A model generated the notes under the pieces. That model made no database searches. It was not told where the DNA came from and saw nothing but the letters and a program-made list of their open reading frames with translations. The position numbers were made by a program, and so were the translations under genes. A DNA stretch of 6,172 nucleotides, taken from NCBI GenBank assembly GCA_964410215.1, contig CAYPHA010000136.1, positions 1 through 6,172 of the forward strand. The letters are read 5' to 3'. Source of the stretch: CAYPHA01 sp964410215 (GTDB lineage: Bacteria > Calditrichota > Calditrichia > Calditrichales > CAYPHA01). Below, piece by piece: positions 1-6,172 of this stretch (its first letter is position 1; each line of letters opens with the position of its first letter).

Positions 1-24
1 GAGTTCGGGATGACAACTCCGTAA
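1..24 (+). CDS. Possible last codons of an upstream gene (partial)
   Basis: Reading from base 1 in frame 1 gives EFGMTTP and then a TAA stop at 22-24. This could be the tail of a gene entering from the left, such as a regulator, which often precedes sugar importer operons. Seven codons are far too few to identify a product, and an open stretch this short is expected by chance. It is listed only because no other gene reaches the left edge. Confidence 0.15.
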   Translation, partial: EFGMTTP

Positions 25-41
25 TTAGCACTTATCGGAGT
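16..41. repeat. Short inverted repeat upstream of the operon
   Basis: ACTCCG at 16-21 is repeated in inverted form as CGGAGT at 36-41, with a 14-base spacer. Two smaller inverted pairs overlap it: GAGTT (1-5) with AACTC (15-19), and GAGT (38-41) with ACTC (44-47). No T-run follows, so an intrinsic terminator is unlikely. Its place just upstream of the first gene would suit an operator for a sugar-responsive repressor, but the arms are short and chance is a real alternative. Confidence 0.25.
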
Positions 42-69
42 GGACTCAAGATTAATGTTTAAAGATAAA
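41..69 (+). promoter_or_regulatory. Weak sigma70-like promoter candidate
   Basis: TGGACT at 41-46 matches the -35 consensus at 4 of 6 positions. GATAAA at 64-69 matches the -10 consensus at 4 of 6, and the spacer is exactly 17 bases. The A-rich stretch after it leads into the first gene, leaving about 20 bases of leader. The -35 element touches the right arm of the 16-41 inverted repeat, which would fit repression. The match is modest, and a non-sigma70-like consensus is possible if the host belongs to the Bacteroidota. Confidence 0.22.
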
Positions 70-92
70 AATGTCAAAAAAATAGGGGTATT

Positions 93-1466
93 ATGAAACG
101 TGTGGGAGCTGGGATAAAAAAAGGCATTGGTATCTCGGCGGTCATTTCGGTTTTGTTTTTCCTTATGTTTTTTCCGCAGGGGAATAAAGCACCGGATGAT
201 GGAAAAATTCACCTTGACTACTGGTTCGTAACAGGGCAGAAGGAGGAGATTCCCTATCCGGTGCGGCGTTTTAATGAGATGCAGGACAGCATCGTGGTGG
301 AAGCGACAGCGATACCCTGGCAGGAAGCGGAAAAGAAGATACTTACGGCTATTCTCAGCGGTCATCCGCCGGATGTTTTTGATCAGTTTGTTCCCGTGGT
401 TAAGTGGGCTTCCCGCATGGGACTTGTACCGCTGGACCGCTGGCTGGAGAAGGAGGACTTCGATTCATCCGTATTTTTCCCCTCCCTCTGGAAGGAAATG
501 CATTGGCAGGGGCATGTGTTTGCCATACCGGTGGCGACGGCATCCTTTGCACTATACTATAATAAAAGGCTTTTCCGGGAAGCAGGCCTGGATCCTGAAA
601 AACCGCCACGTACCTGGGATGCGGTCCGAAAAATGAACAGCAGGCTGATCAAACGTGACAGGAAGAATCGACTGGTGCAGATCGGTTATATCTTTCACCT
701 TGGAAACCAGTTGAAAGTCTCACAACAGGCGGATGATACCCCCCATCTGATGGCGTTCCAGAAAAATGTACCATTTCTGAGTGAAGATGGTACAACGGTC
801 CAATTTGCCACCAGGAAAATGGCCGATATTGTGAACTGGATCATCGCAGCGCAGGGCGATGTGCGTCTGCAGGAGTTACAGGCGTTTACAGCCGGATTCG
901 GATATGGAGACCAGCATGCCTTTATTTCGGAACGGGTGGCCATGATGGTTATGGGCAGTAATTTTGTAGATAATATCAGGCGGTATAAACCGGATCTGGA
1001 ATACGGTGTTTCCATCATACCTTCTTTCGAAGGAACCCCTTCGGCATCAACAACCGGGAGCTGGTGGATGGCTATTCCGAGAGGTTCTGAAAATAAGGAA
1101 GCGGCATGGAATTTCATTTCATTTTGTGCCCGCAAGGAAACACAGTTGGGCTCACTCCGGGAAACGGATGAGAGCCTCTTTCCTGCAAACCGTCTTGCAG
1201 CGGCCGATACATCGTTTATGAAATCAGAACGTGACCGGATATTCTACCGTCAGATGTTTTATGCACATTCCACCGCCGTCGTGCCAATGGCCCATGATGC
1301 TTTCTGGCGCGAATATTACAGTGCGGTCGAGCGTGCTGTTCATGGAAAACAATCAGCGTTCGAAGCGCTGAAACAGGCAGAAACGATCATTCAGGGAGAA
1401 CTTGACGATGCTCTGGAGTATGATCGGTATGTACGCTCGCATATGACATTTGAGGAGATGTATTGA
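93..1466 (+). CDS. Carbohydrate ABC transporter substrate-binding protein (SBP family 1)
   Basis: Captures an oligosaccharide or sugar outside the cytoplasm and delivers it to the two permeases encoded just downstream. At 457 residues it has the usual length for family 1 sugar-binding proteins. The basic N-terminus followed by a hydrophobic core (about residues 12-28) is an export signal or membrane anchor. There is no lipobox cysteine and no obvious signal peptidase I site, so it may stay tethered. Family hallmarks are SGHPPDVFD (89-97), YYNKRLFREAGL (155-166) with PPRTWDAV (171-178), FISERVAMMVMGS (277-289), and GSWWMAIPRGSENKEAAW (322-339), the typical C-lobe segment. The ATG at 93 has AGGGG at 84-88, a rather short spacing of 4. 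The gene ends in a tandem TGA-TAA (1464-1469) and overlaps the next gene by four bases. Family assignment is firm; the ligand is unknown and inferred only from the neighbouring glycosidase. Confidence 0.93.
   Translation: MKRVGAGIKKGIGISAVISVLFFLMFFPQGNKAPDDGKIHLDYWFVTGQKEEIPYPVRRFNEMQDSIVVEATAIPWQEAEKKILTAILSGHPPDVFDQFVPVVKWASRMGLVPLDRWLEKEDFDSSVFFPSLWKEMHWQGHVFAIPVATASFALYYNKRLFREAGLDPEKPPRTWDAVRKMNSRLIKRDRKNRLVQIGYIFHLGNQLKVSQQADDTPHLMAFQKNVPFLSEDGTTVQFATRKMADIVNWIIAAQGDVRLQELQAFTAGFGYGDQHAFISERVAMMVMGSNFVDNIRRYKPDLEYGVSIIPSFEGTPSASTTGSWWMAIPRGSENKEAAWNFISFCARKETQLGSLRETDESLFPANRLAAADTSFMKSERDRIFYRQMFYAHSTAVVPMAHDAFWREYYSAVERAVHGKQSAFEALKQAETIIQGELDDALEYDRYVRSHMTFEEMY
1452..1457 (+). promoter_or_regulatory. 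Ribosome binding site deciding the TTG start of the first permease
   Basis: GAGGAG lies within the last codons of the binding-protein gene, five bases before TTG at 1463. The nearby ATG at 1458 is in the frame of the binding protein, not the permease, so it cannot serve as the permease start. Confidence 0.6.
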
Positions 1467-2371
1467 TAAGCACGGTATTTAAAAATCCGTTGCGACGCAG
1501 ACAAGCGGTAGCCGGATATCTCTTCATTTCACCCTGGATCATTGGCTTTCTGGCTTTTGGCCTGTATCCGATCGTTATGTCTTTTTACTACAGCCTTTGC
1601 CATTATGATGTACTGCGCATTCCGAAATTAATCGGTCTTGATAATTACAACGATCTGCTTTTCAATGATCCCTATTTCTGGACGTCCATCTGGAATACCC
1701 TTGTTTATAGTGTCCTGCGCATTCCCCTCAGTATAGCCGGATCACTGTTCCTTGCCGTTCTCGTTAACAATGCGGTGCGCGGACTGCGTGTGTTCCGAAC
1801 GATATATTTTATTCCCTCCATCGTAACCGGTGTCGTGCTGTCCGTGCTCTGGATGTGGATGTTCAATCCGCAATACGGACTGATTAATAATTTTCTGCAG
1901 ATATTCGGCATCTCCGGTCCATTGTGGTTACAAAGTCCGTCATGGTCAAAACCGGCGCTTGCCCTGATGAGTCTGTGGTCGATAGGCGGGGGACGCATGC
2001 TTGTTTTTCTGGCCGCCCTGCAGGGTATACCGGATCAACTTTATGAAGCGGTTGATCTGGACGGAGGAAACGGGTGGCATCGGTTCCGTCACGTCACTCT
2101 CCCTTTGCTGTCACCGGTGATATTTTTATGGACCGTGCTGGAAGTGATCTTTTCCTTCCAGGTATTTACGGAAGCCTATGTCATGACGAAGGGCGGACCG
2201 CTTAACTCAACACTCTTCTATAATCTGTATCTCTATTATAAGGCATTCGACGATTTTGAAATGGGTTATGCGTCGGCGCTGGCGTGGCTCCTGCTCATCA
2301 TAATCCTTATTGTTACATTGATTCAGTTCAAAGCCGGACAAAAATGGGTGTATTATGAAGGAGAGCGTTAA
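1463..2371 (+). CDS. Sugar ABC transporter permease, MalF/UgpA-like (CUT1)
   Basis: Inner-membrane half of the importer channel, expected to pair with the permease encoded next. It has 302 residues and about six membrane segments (roughly 19-41, 75-101, 111-133, 161-182, 208-230, 270-288). The N-terminal RRRQAVAGYLFISPWIIGF is typical of MalF-type subunits. The cytoplasmic EAA loop that docks the ATPase is clear: YEAVDLDGGNGWHRF (194-208), followed by VTLPLLSP (211-218). The start is TTG at 1463, inside the stop of the preceding gene (TTGA overlap), with GAGGAG at 1452-1457 five bases upstream. No in-frame ATG occurs until residue 39, inside the first membrane helix, so TTG is the best start, and the overlap points to translational coupling. 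The protein ends KWVYYEGER, as many relatives do. Confidence 0.95.
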   Translation: MISTVFKNPLRRRQAVAGYLFISPWIIGFLAFGLYPIVMSFYYSLCHYDVLRIPKLIGLDNYNDLLFNDPYFWTSIWNTLVYSVLRIPLSIAGSLFLAVLVNNAVRGLRVFRTIYFIPSIVTGVVLSVLWMWMFNPQYGLINNFLQIFGISGPLWLQSPSWSKPALALMSLWSIGGGRMLVFLAALQGIPDQLYEAVDLDGGNGWHRFRHVTLPLLSPVIFLWTVLEVIFSFQVFTEAYVMTKGGPLNSTLFYNLYLYYKAFDDFEMGYASALAWLLLIIILIVTLIQFKAGQKWVYYEGER

Positions 2372-2412
2372 TGTTAAAATGTTGCGGTAATGAGCGTCAG
2401 GGATTGAATTAA
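2358..2412 (+). other. 13-codon mini-ORF with strong Shine-Dalgarno between the permease genes
   Basis: AAGGAG at 2358-2363, within the final codons of the first permease gene, stands seven bases before an ATG at 2371 that shares its A with the preceding TAA stop (TAATG). This ATG opens MLKCCGNERQGLN and stops at TAA 2410-2412, directly abutting the ATG of the second permease in the same frame. The layout would let ribosomes terminate and restart on the second permease, or it may be an accident of short spacing. No known peptide is recognised. The second permease also has its own AGGGA at 2399-2403, nine bases before its ATG. Confidence 0.3.
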
Positions 2413-3240
2413 ATGCATAACATTACTCGAAAAGGCATTATTTATTTTGCTTTGGTTGGCTTTGCCGCCGTTTTTATCATTCCATTCCTGTGGATTGTAT
2501 CAACGTCGTTGAAAGGCAATGAACAGATATTCACCATTCCCCCCCAGTGGATCCCTGAAACCTTCCACTGGGAAAATTATTCGCATGTATTTGAGACCAT
2601 ACCTTTCCTTGCCTACCTGAAAAATTCAACGATAATAACCCTGCTTTCCATTCTGGGTGTTGTATTGTCCAGCTCTCTCGTGGCCTATGCCTTTGGATGC
2701 CTTGAATGGCCCGGAAGGGATACACTGTTCGTCTTTGTGCTGGGCACGATGATGTTACCCATGCAGGTTACCATGATACCGGTGTTCGTTCTGTTCAAGG
2801 AATTAGGATGGTTGAATACGTTTAAACCACTGACGGTGCCCATGTTCTTTGGCGGCGGTGCGTTCAATATTTTCCTGATGCGGCAATTTTTCAAAACGAT
2901 TCCCCGTGATCTGCTGGATGCGGCGCGTGTAGACGGCTGCTCCGAGCTGAAAATATACTGGAAAATAGTGCTTCCGCTTGCGAAACCGGCACTGGCAACC
3001 GTCGCTATTTTAACATTCATGTTCACTTGGAATGACTTCCTGGGACCACTCATCTATTTGTCTGATAAAATGAAAGGTACACTGGCTCTGGGACTGGCCC
3101 TGTTTGTCGGACAACGCCAGACCGAATGGGGCATGCTGATGGCCGCTTCGGTGATGATGATGATCCCCATGATCCTGATTTTTTTCTTCTTCCAGAAATA
3201 TTTTATCAAGGGATTTACCATGAGCGGTATGAAAGGCTGA
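2413..3240 (+). CDS. Sugar ABC transporter permease, MalG/UgpE-like (CUT1)
   Basis: Second inner-membrane subunit of the importer, expected to form a heterodimer with the permease upstream. It has 275 residues, normal for MalG-type proteins, with about six membrane segments beginning with residues 9-30. Diagnostic stretches are FLWIVSTSLKGNEQIF (25-40), typical of the first periplasmic loop, and PRDLLDAARVDGCSELKIYW (164-183) followed by KIVLPLAKP (184-192), which is the EAA loop contacting the ATPase. FTWNDFLGPLIYL (204-216) and the C-terminal QKYFIKGFTMSGMKG (261-275) are also characteristic. The ATG at 2413 is preceded by AGGGA (2399-2403). Upstream extension in frame is blocked by TAA immediately before the ATG. 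The hydrolase gene begins two bases after its stop, and that gene's ribosome binding site lies inside this one. Substrate specificity cannot be read from the sequence. Confidence 0.95.
   Translation: MHNITRKGIIYFALVGFAAVFIIPFLWIVSTSLKGNEQIFTIPPQWIPETFHWENYSHVFETIPFLAYLKNSTIITLLSILGVVLSSSLVAYAFGCLEWPGRDTLFVFVLGTMMLPMQVTMIPVFVLFKELGWLNTFKPLTVPMFFGGGAFNIFLMRQFFKTIPRDLLDAARVDGCSELKIYWKIVLPLAKPALATVAILTFMFTWNDFLGPLIYLSDKMKGTLALGLALFVGQRQTEWGMLMAASVMMMIPMILIFFFFQKYFIKGFTMSGMKG
3231..3236 (+). promoter_or_regulatory. Ribosome binding site of the hydrolase gene
   Basis: GAAAGG, in the last codons of the second permease gene, lies six bases before ATG 3243. It supports the signal-peptide start over the upstream ATG at 3126, and it ties hydrolase translation to that of the permease. 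Confidence 0.55.
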
Positions 3241-3242
3241 AA

Positions 3243-6170
3243 ATGATCCATTTCAAATATTTTTTAATTTTTATTTTTTTATCAGGATTCATCAGGCAAA
3301 CGACAGCCGATACTCTTGAAGTGAACCTGCTTGCAGATGGTACCATCCCGCTATGGTTGACGGCCGGTCCGTTCGAACAACCTATCGTTCTTTTCCAGGG
3401 TATAGCCGATGCGGATAGTATCGGGGAAATGTCTGTCGAAGCCCGGGAGGGGAAACCGGAAAAGGGCGCTATGAACGCTGCCGGTCGGACAGAATGGCGC
3501 ATCCAGAGCGCGGATACAAACGGATATGTCGATTTCAATACCACGATCGGATGGGATCCGCCCGGTGCGATTCCTGAAAAGATTCGCGATGCACGGGCCG
3601 CTTATGCCTGTACCTATCTGCATTCAACGAAGAAACAGCGGATCAGGCTTTTGACCGGGAGCAATGCCCGTCTGAAAGTGTGGCTCAATAATACACCTGT
3701 TTATAATCTGGAAACGGACCGGCCCGCCAGGGCTGATCAGGATACCATCCTGCTTACACTTGAAAAGGGTAGAAACAAACTCCTGCTCAAAGTGGGTAAT
3801 TCCTATAAAAATTATTATATGCCTTTCTGGGGCGGTATTGACTGGGGCTGGGGATTCTATGCACGTCTGTTAAAGGAAAAGAAAGCGGATGATCCGCAGC
3901 TAACCATAACACTTCCCGTCGCTGACCGTGCCACCGAGTTTTCTCTTAAGAGCAGTATATTTTTTATGGAGACGGAAGCGGGTTTACAACAGGAGTTAAA
4001 TCTCGTTATACATAACCGGAAAAAAGACGTTTGTCAAGCCACTTTTTCAATAGAAATGAACAATAAAAATTACCGGTTCGCTTTTACGAACCTCGGATTC
4101 GGCGAAAACCGCCGTACCATACTGCTGCCCGCATTGGAATCGACGACAACCGCTGTTTGTGCATTAAATCTGGCTAACGAGTTGTACAAAAGGGAGATTG
4201 TTTTAAAGCAGCAACCCAGGTATGAATTACATCTGATGCTTCTTTCCCATATGGATATAGGATATACGCATCCGCAGCCGGTCGGCGAAGAACGGCATCT
4301 GGCCACCCTTGATGAAGTGGTCAGGAGCTGTGAAAACGATTCATCCTTCCGCTGGACCATCGAAACGGTGCGTCTTGTGGAGGCCTATGAACAGTATCGT
4401 ACGAAAGAACAGTTCGATCGGTTGATGTTCTGGATCGCAAAGGGACACATTGCCTTATCCCCCTTGTACAGCAATCCCTTCACCGGCTGGATCGATGAGG
4501 GCGAATTAATGCAATCGTTCAGACTGGCCAGGGATTATAAAAAGAAATATGGAATGGACTTCAGTGGAGCTATTTATAACGACACACCTGGTTTGAACTG
4601 GTCGCTTCCCCAGGCACTGGAGCAATTCGATACCCGCCTGCTCGTATGTGGCATCAATGAGATTTACGGCGGGTACCGTATACAGAAAAATCTGCCCAAG
4701 GTATTCGGCTGGAAGGGGAGTGATGGAGCGGTTTTGCCCGTCTATATCTGTGAAGCGTATACCGAAGGCCGTACCTATGGGTTCGAAAACCCGGAGGCAG
4801 TAAAAAACCGGATCTGGTATCGCTTGGAAAAATTACGGGCATCCGGCTATGATTATGAGCTTATACTTCTCGATGCGGCTATGACGGATAATGCGGGTAT
4901 CCCCTGGGATCAGTATAAAAATGCGCAACATTGGAATAAACAATACGCTTACCCGAAGGTTATTACGAGTACGTTGAATACATTTACAGAAGCCTTTCTG
5001 AAGCGCTATAAAGATGATTATCCGGTCATAGCAGGTGACTGGACATCCGACTGGGATATCCTGAGTCAGGGTGAACCAGCCCGGATGATCAAACACCGTC
5101 AGACACAAAACAAACTTATCAATGCTTCAAAACTGGCCGGTCTCTCTCATTCCCGTTATGATGATGGCGGACTTTTGCAGACACATATTAATGAAGCGTA
5201 TGCCGAGCTGCTGCGATTCAGCGGTCACGGCAGTGGGTTGGAATTCGGATTCGGATCACCGGAAGCGAACGCAATTACCATGGCCTTTCGTGAGCAGTAT
5301 GTACATGGTGCCTGGCTGAAAGCAGAAGATGTTTTGCTGCGTGCGCTCTATCGACTGACAGAACCTCAGGTTGCGATCGAACATGAAGGAGTCATCGTCT
5401 TCAATACCCTCAACTGGGAGCGGGATGTACCCATTGAGGTTACTTTTCCGGAGCAGAATGAAACACACTATCGGGTTGTTGACGCGCGGACTGACAAAAC
5501 GATGCCGTCGTACCGGGATGGCTACAAATTACATTTTATTGCCAGCGGCCTCCCTCCACTCGGTTACCGGAAGTTCCTTTTTTATCCGGACACGAGCAGG
5601 CTGGAAGAAACTGATATTGTGTTAAGAAAGGACCCTACCTTCATTGAGAATGCGTACTATCGCATCCGCTTCGATCCGGTCGGCAGGGAAGTGCTATCCG
5701 TTTTTGATAAGAAACGGAATCAGCCGGTTCTGGAAACATCGCCGGAACGTCCGCTGAATCAACTCATCGTGAAGAAACTGTTCGAAGATAAGTTTACGAT
5801 CTGCGGTAAGGATTGGGAAAAGCTGGAAGTCATCGATCAAAGTCCGGTGCGTCTGCTCCTGAGCTTATCCAAAAAAGATGACTTGCTGGAGCGCATGGAA
5901 TGGATCCTCTGGGAAGGTCTGAACCGGGTGGATGTGACCGGCCGGATAAATCTTGAAGTACTATCGCCGCCGGAGCAGGCGGAAGAATATGCCATGGTCT
6001 TTCCTTTCACGGGTGAACAGCAATCAGCCGGGGTGGAAGTCCTGGGCGGATTTCTGAATCCTGAAAAAGACCGGTTTCCGATTGTTACGCATCATGCGTT
6101 TTCGATACGACGCTCCGTAATGCTGGAGATGAAAGATCACCAGGTCCACATCCCGGCCAAGCAGGTTTGA
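3243..6170 (+). CDS. Secreted multidomain GH38-type glycosidase (putative alpha-mannosidase)
   Basis: Probably hydrolyses alpha-mannosidic or related linkages outside the cytoplasm, feeding the importer encoded upstream. The 975 residues begin with a signal peptide (hydrophobic core 6-17, likely cleavage after TTA at 20-22). A beta-sandwich region follows (about 30-210, with RLKVWLNN 143-150 and GRNKLLLKVGN 176-186), then a second all-beta linker domain (about 215-325). The GH38 catalytic domain starts near 327: SHMDIGYTH (335-343) gives zinc ligands H336 and D338, NDTPGLNW (446-453) gives nucleophile and ligand D447, and GHGSGLEFG (661-669) gives ligand H662. D549 in MTDNAG (547-552) or D544 may be the acid. 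The GH38 beta-domain begins at VIVFNTLNWERD (717-728). I chose ATG 3243 because it opens the signal peptide and has GAAAGG at 3231-3236; the frame also runs upstream to 3126 inside the permease gene, which is an artefact. The protein appears to end inside the C-terminal beta-domain, so a late truncation is possible. The fold is fairly sure; the mannosidase activity is inferred. Confidence 0.85.
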   Translation: MIHFKYFLIFIFLSGFIRQTTADTLEVNLLADGTIPLWLTAGPFEQPIVLFQGIADADSIGEMSVEAREGKPEKGAMNAAGRTEWRIQSADTNGYVDFNTTIGWDPPGAIPEKIRDARAAYACTYLHSTKKQRIRLLTGSNARLKVWLNNTPVYNLETDRPARADQDTILLTLEKGRNKLLLKVGNSYKNYYMPFWGGIDWGWGFYARLLKEKKADDPQLTITLPVADRATEFSLKSSIFFMETEAGLQQELNLVIHNRKKDVCQATFSIEMNNKNYRFAFTNLGFGENRRTILLPALESTTTAVCALNLANELYKREIVLKQQPRYELHLMLLSHMDIGYTHPQPVGEERHLATLDEVVRSCENDSSFRWTIETVRLVEAYEQYRTKEQFDRLMFWIAKGHIALSPLYSNPFTGWIDEGELMQSFRLARDYKKKYGMDFSGAIYNDTPGLNWSLPQALEQFDTRLLVCGINEIYGGYRIQKNLPKVFGWKGSDGAVLPVYICEAYTEGRTYGFENPEAVKNRIWYRLEKLRASGYDYELILLDAAMTDNAGIPWDQYKNAQHWNKQYAYPKVITSTLNTFTEAFLKRYKDDYPVIAGDWTSDWDILSQGEPARMIKHRQTQNKLINASKLAGLSHSRYDDGGLLQTHINEAYAELLRFSGHGSGLEFGFGSPEANAITMAFREQYVHGAWLKAEDVLLRALYRLTEPQVAIEHEGVIVFNTLNWERDVPIEVTFPEQNETHYRVVDARTDKTMPSYRDGYKLHFIASGLPPLGYRKFLFYPDTSRLEETDIVLRKDPTFIENAYYRIRFDPVGREVLSVFDKKRNQPVLETSPERPLNQLIVKKLFEDKFTICGKDWEKLEVIDQSPVRLLLSLSKKDDLLERMEWILWEGLNRVDVTGRINLEVLSPPEQAEEYAMVFPFTGEQQSAGVEVLGGFLNPEKDRFPIVTHHAFSIRRSVMLEMKDHQVHIPAKQV

Positions 6171-6172
6171 TA

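Noticed and set aside
16..41. Intrinsic terminator for an upstream gene
   Set aside because: The stem is only six base pairs with a 14-base loop and no T-run after it, so it does not resemble an intrinsic terminator.
274..636. 120-codon alternative frame on the + strand
   Set aside because: It is rich in Arg, Trp and Cys, as expected for an out-of-frame reading of the binding-protein gene, and has no family resemblance.
695..1135. 146-codon open frame on the - strand
   Set aside because: It lies wholly inside the well-supported binding-protein gene and shows no recognisable domain. The same holds for the other - strand open frames in the window, which mirror coding sequence on the + strand.
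1464..1469. Recoding of TGA as an amino acid, suggested by the early TGA stop of the hydrolase
   Set aside because: Reading TGA through would extend the binding protein by no more than one residue before TAA, and the second permease would run only briefly past its normal family C-terminus (SGMKG) before another TGA at 3244. The standard code explains all three gene ends, so the early hydrolase stop needs a local explanation.
3126..3242. Extending the hydrolase 39 codons upstream, to the ATG at 3126
   Set aside because: This stretch overlaps the conserved C-terminal part of the second permease in another frame, gives an acidic non-homologous peptide, and would bury the signal peptide. ATG 3243 has its own ribosome binding site.
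1..6172. CRISPR arrays, tRNA or rRNA genes, insertion sequences, riboswitches
   Set aside because: No regularly spaced direct repeats, cloverleaf-like segments, transposase-like proteins or terminal repeats were seen. Almost all of the window is coding, and the only non-coding stretches are 92 bases or shorter.

Overview
The window holds one tightly packed operon on the + strand: a carbohydrate ABC importer followed by a secreted glycoside hydrolase. In order, it has an extracellular solute-binding protein (93-1466), two inner-membrane permeases of the CUT1 (MalF/MalG) type (1463-2371 and 2413-3240), and a multidomain GH38-type glycosidase (3243-6170). The junctions are a 4-base overlap, a 41-base gap and a 2-base gap, so a single transcript with coupled translation is likely. 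Nothing convincing is encoded on the - strand.

Layout: bases 1-92 are a short leader. It may carry the last codons of an upstream gene, small inverted repeats and a weak promoter-like pair. The transporter fills 93-3240. The hydrolase fills the rest, and its stop codon lies two bases before the window ends, so no terminator or downstream gene can be seen. No ATPase gene is present, so the importer must use one encoded elsewhere.

How the genes would work together (inference): the hydrolase has a signal peptide, so it should act outside the cytoplasm and release sugars, possibly mannose or manno-oligosaccharides, from a glycan. The binding protein captures the products and the permease pair imports them. 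The substrate cannot be fixed from sequence: the catalytic domain keeps the GH38 zinc and nucleophile residues but is divergent.

Organism: a bacterium with roughly balanced base composition. Two features hint at a diderm, perhaps of the FCB group or a related uncultured lineage, rather than a Gram-positive: a binding protein without a lipobox cysteine, and a secreted GH38 carrying an N-terminal beta-sandwich. This is a weak inference. The main oddities are a hydrolase that appears to stop before its C-terminal beta-domain is complete, an altered motif around its last zinc ligand, and a 13-codon mini-ORF with the best Shine-Dalgarno in the window sitting between the two permease genes.
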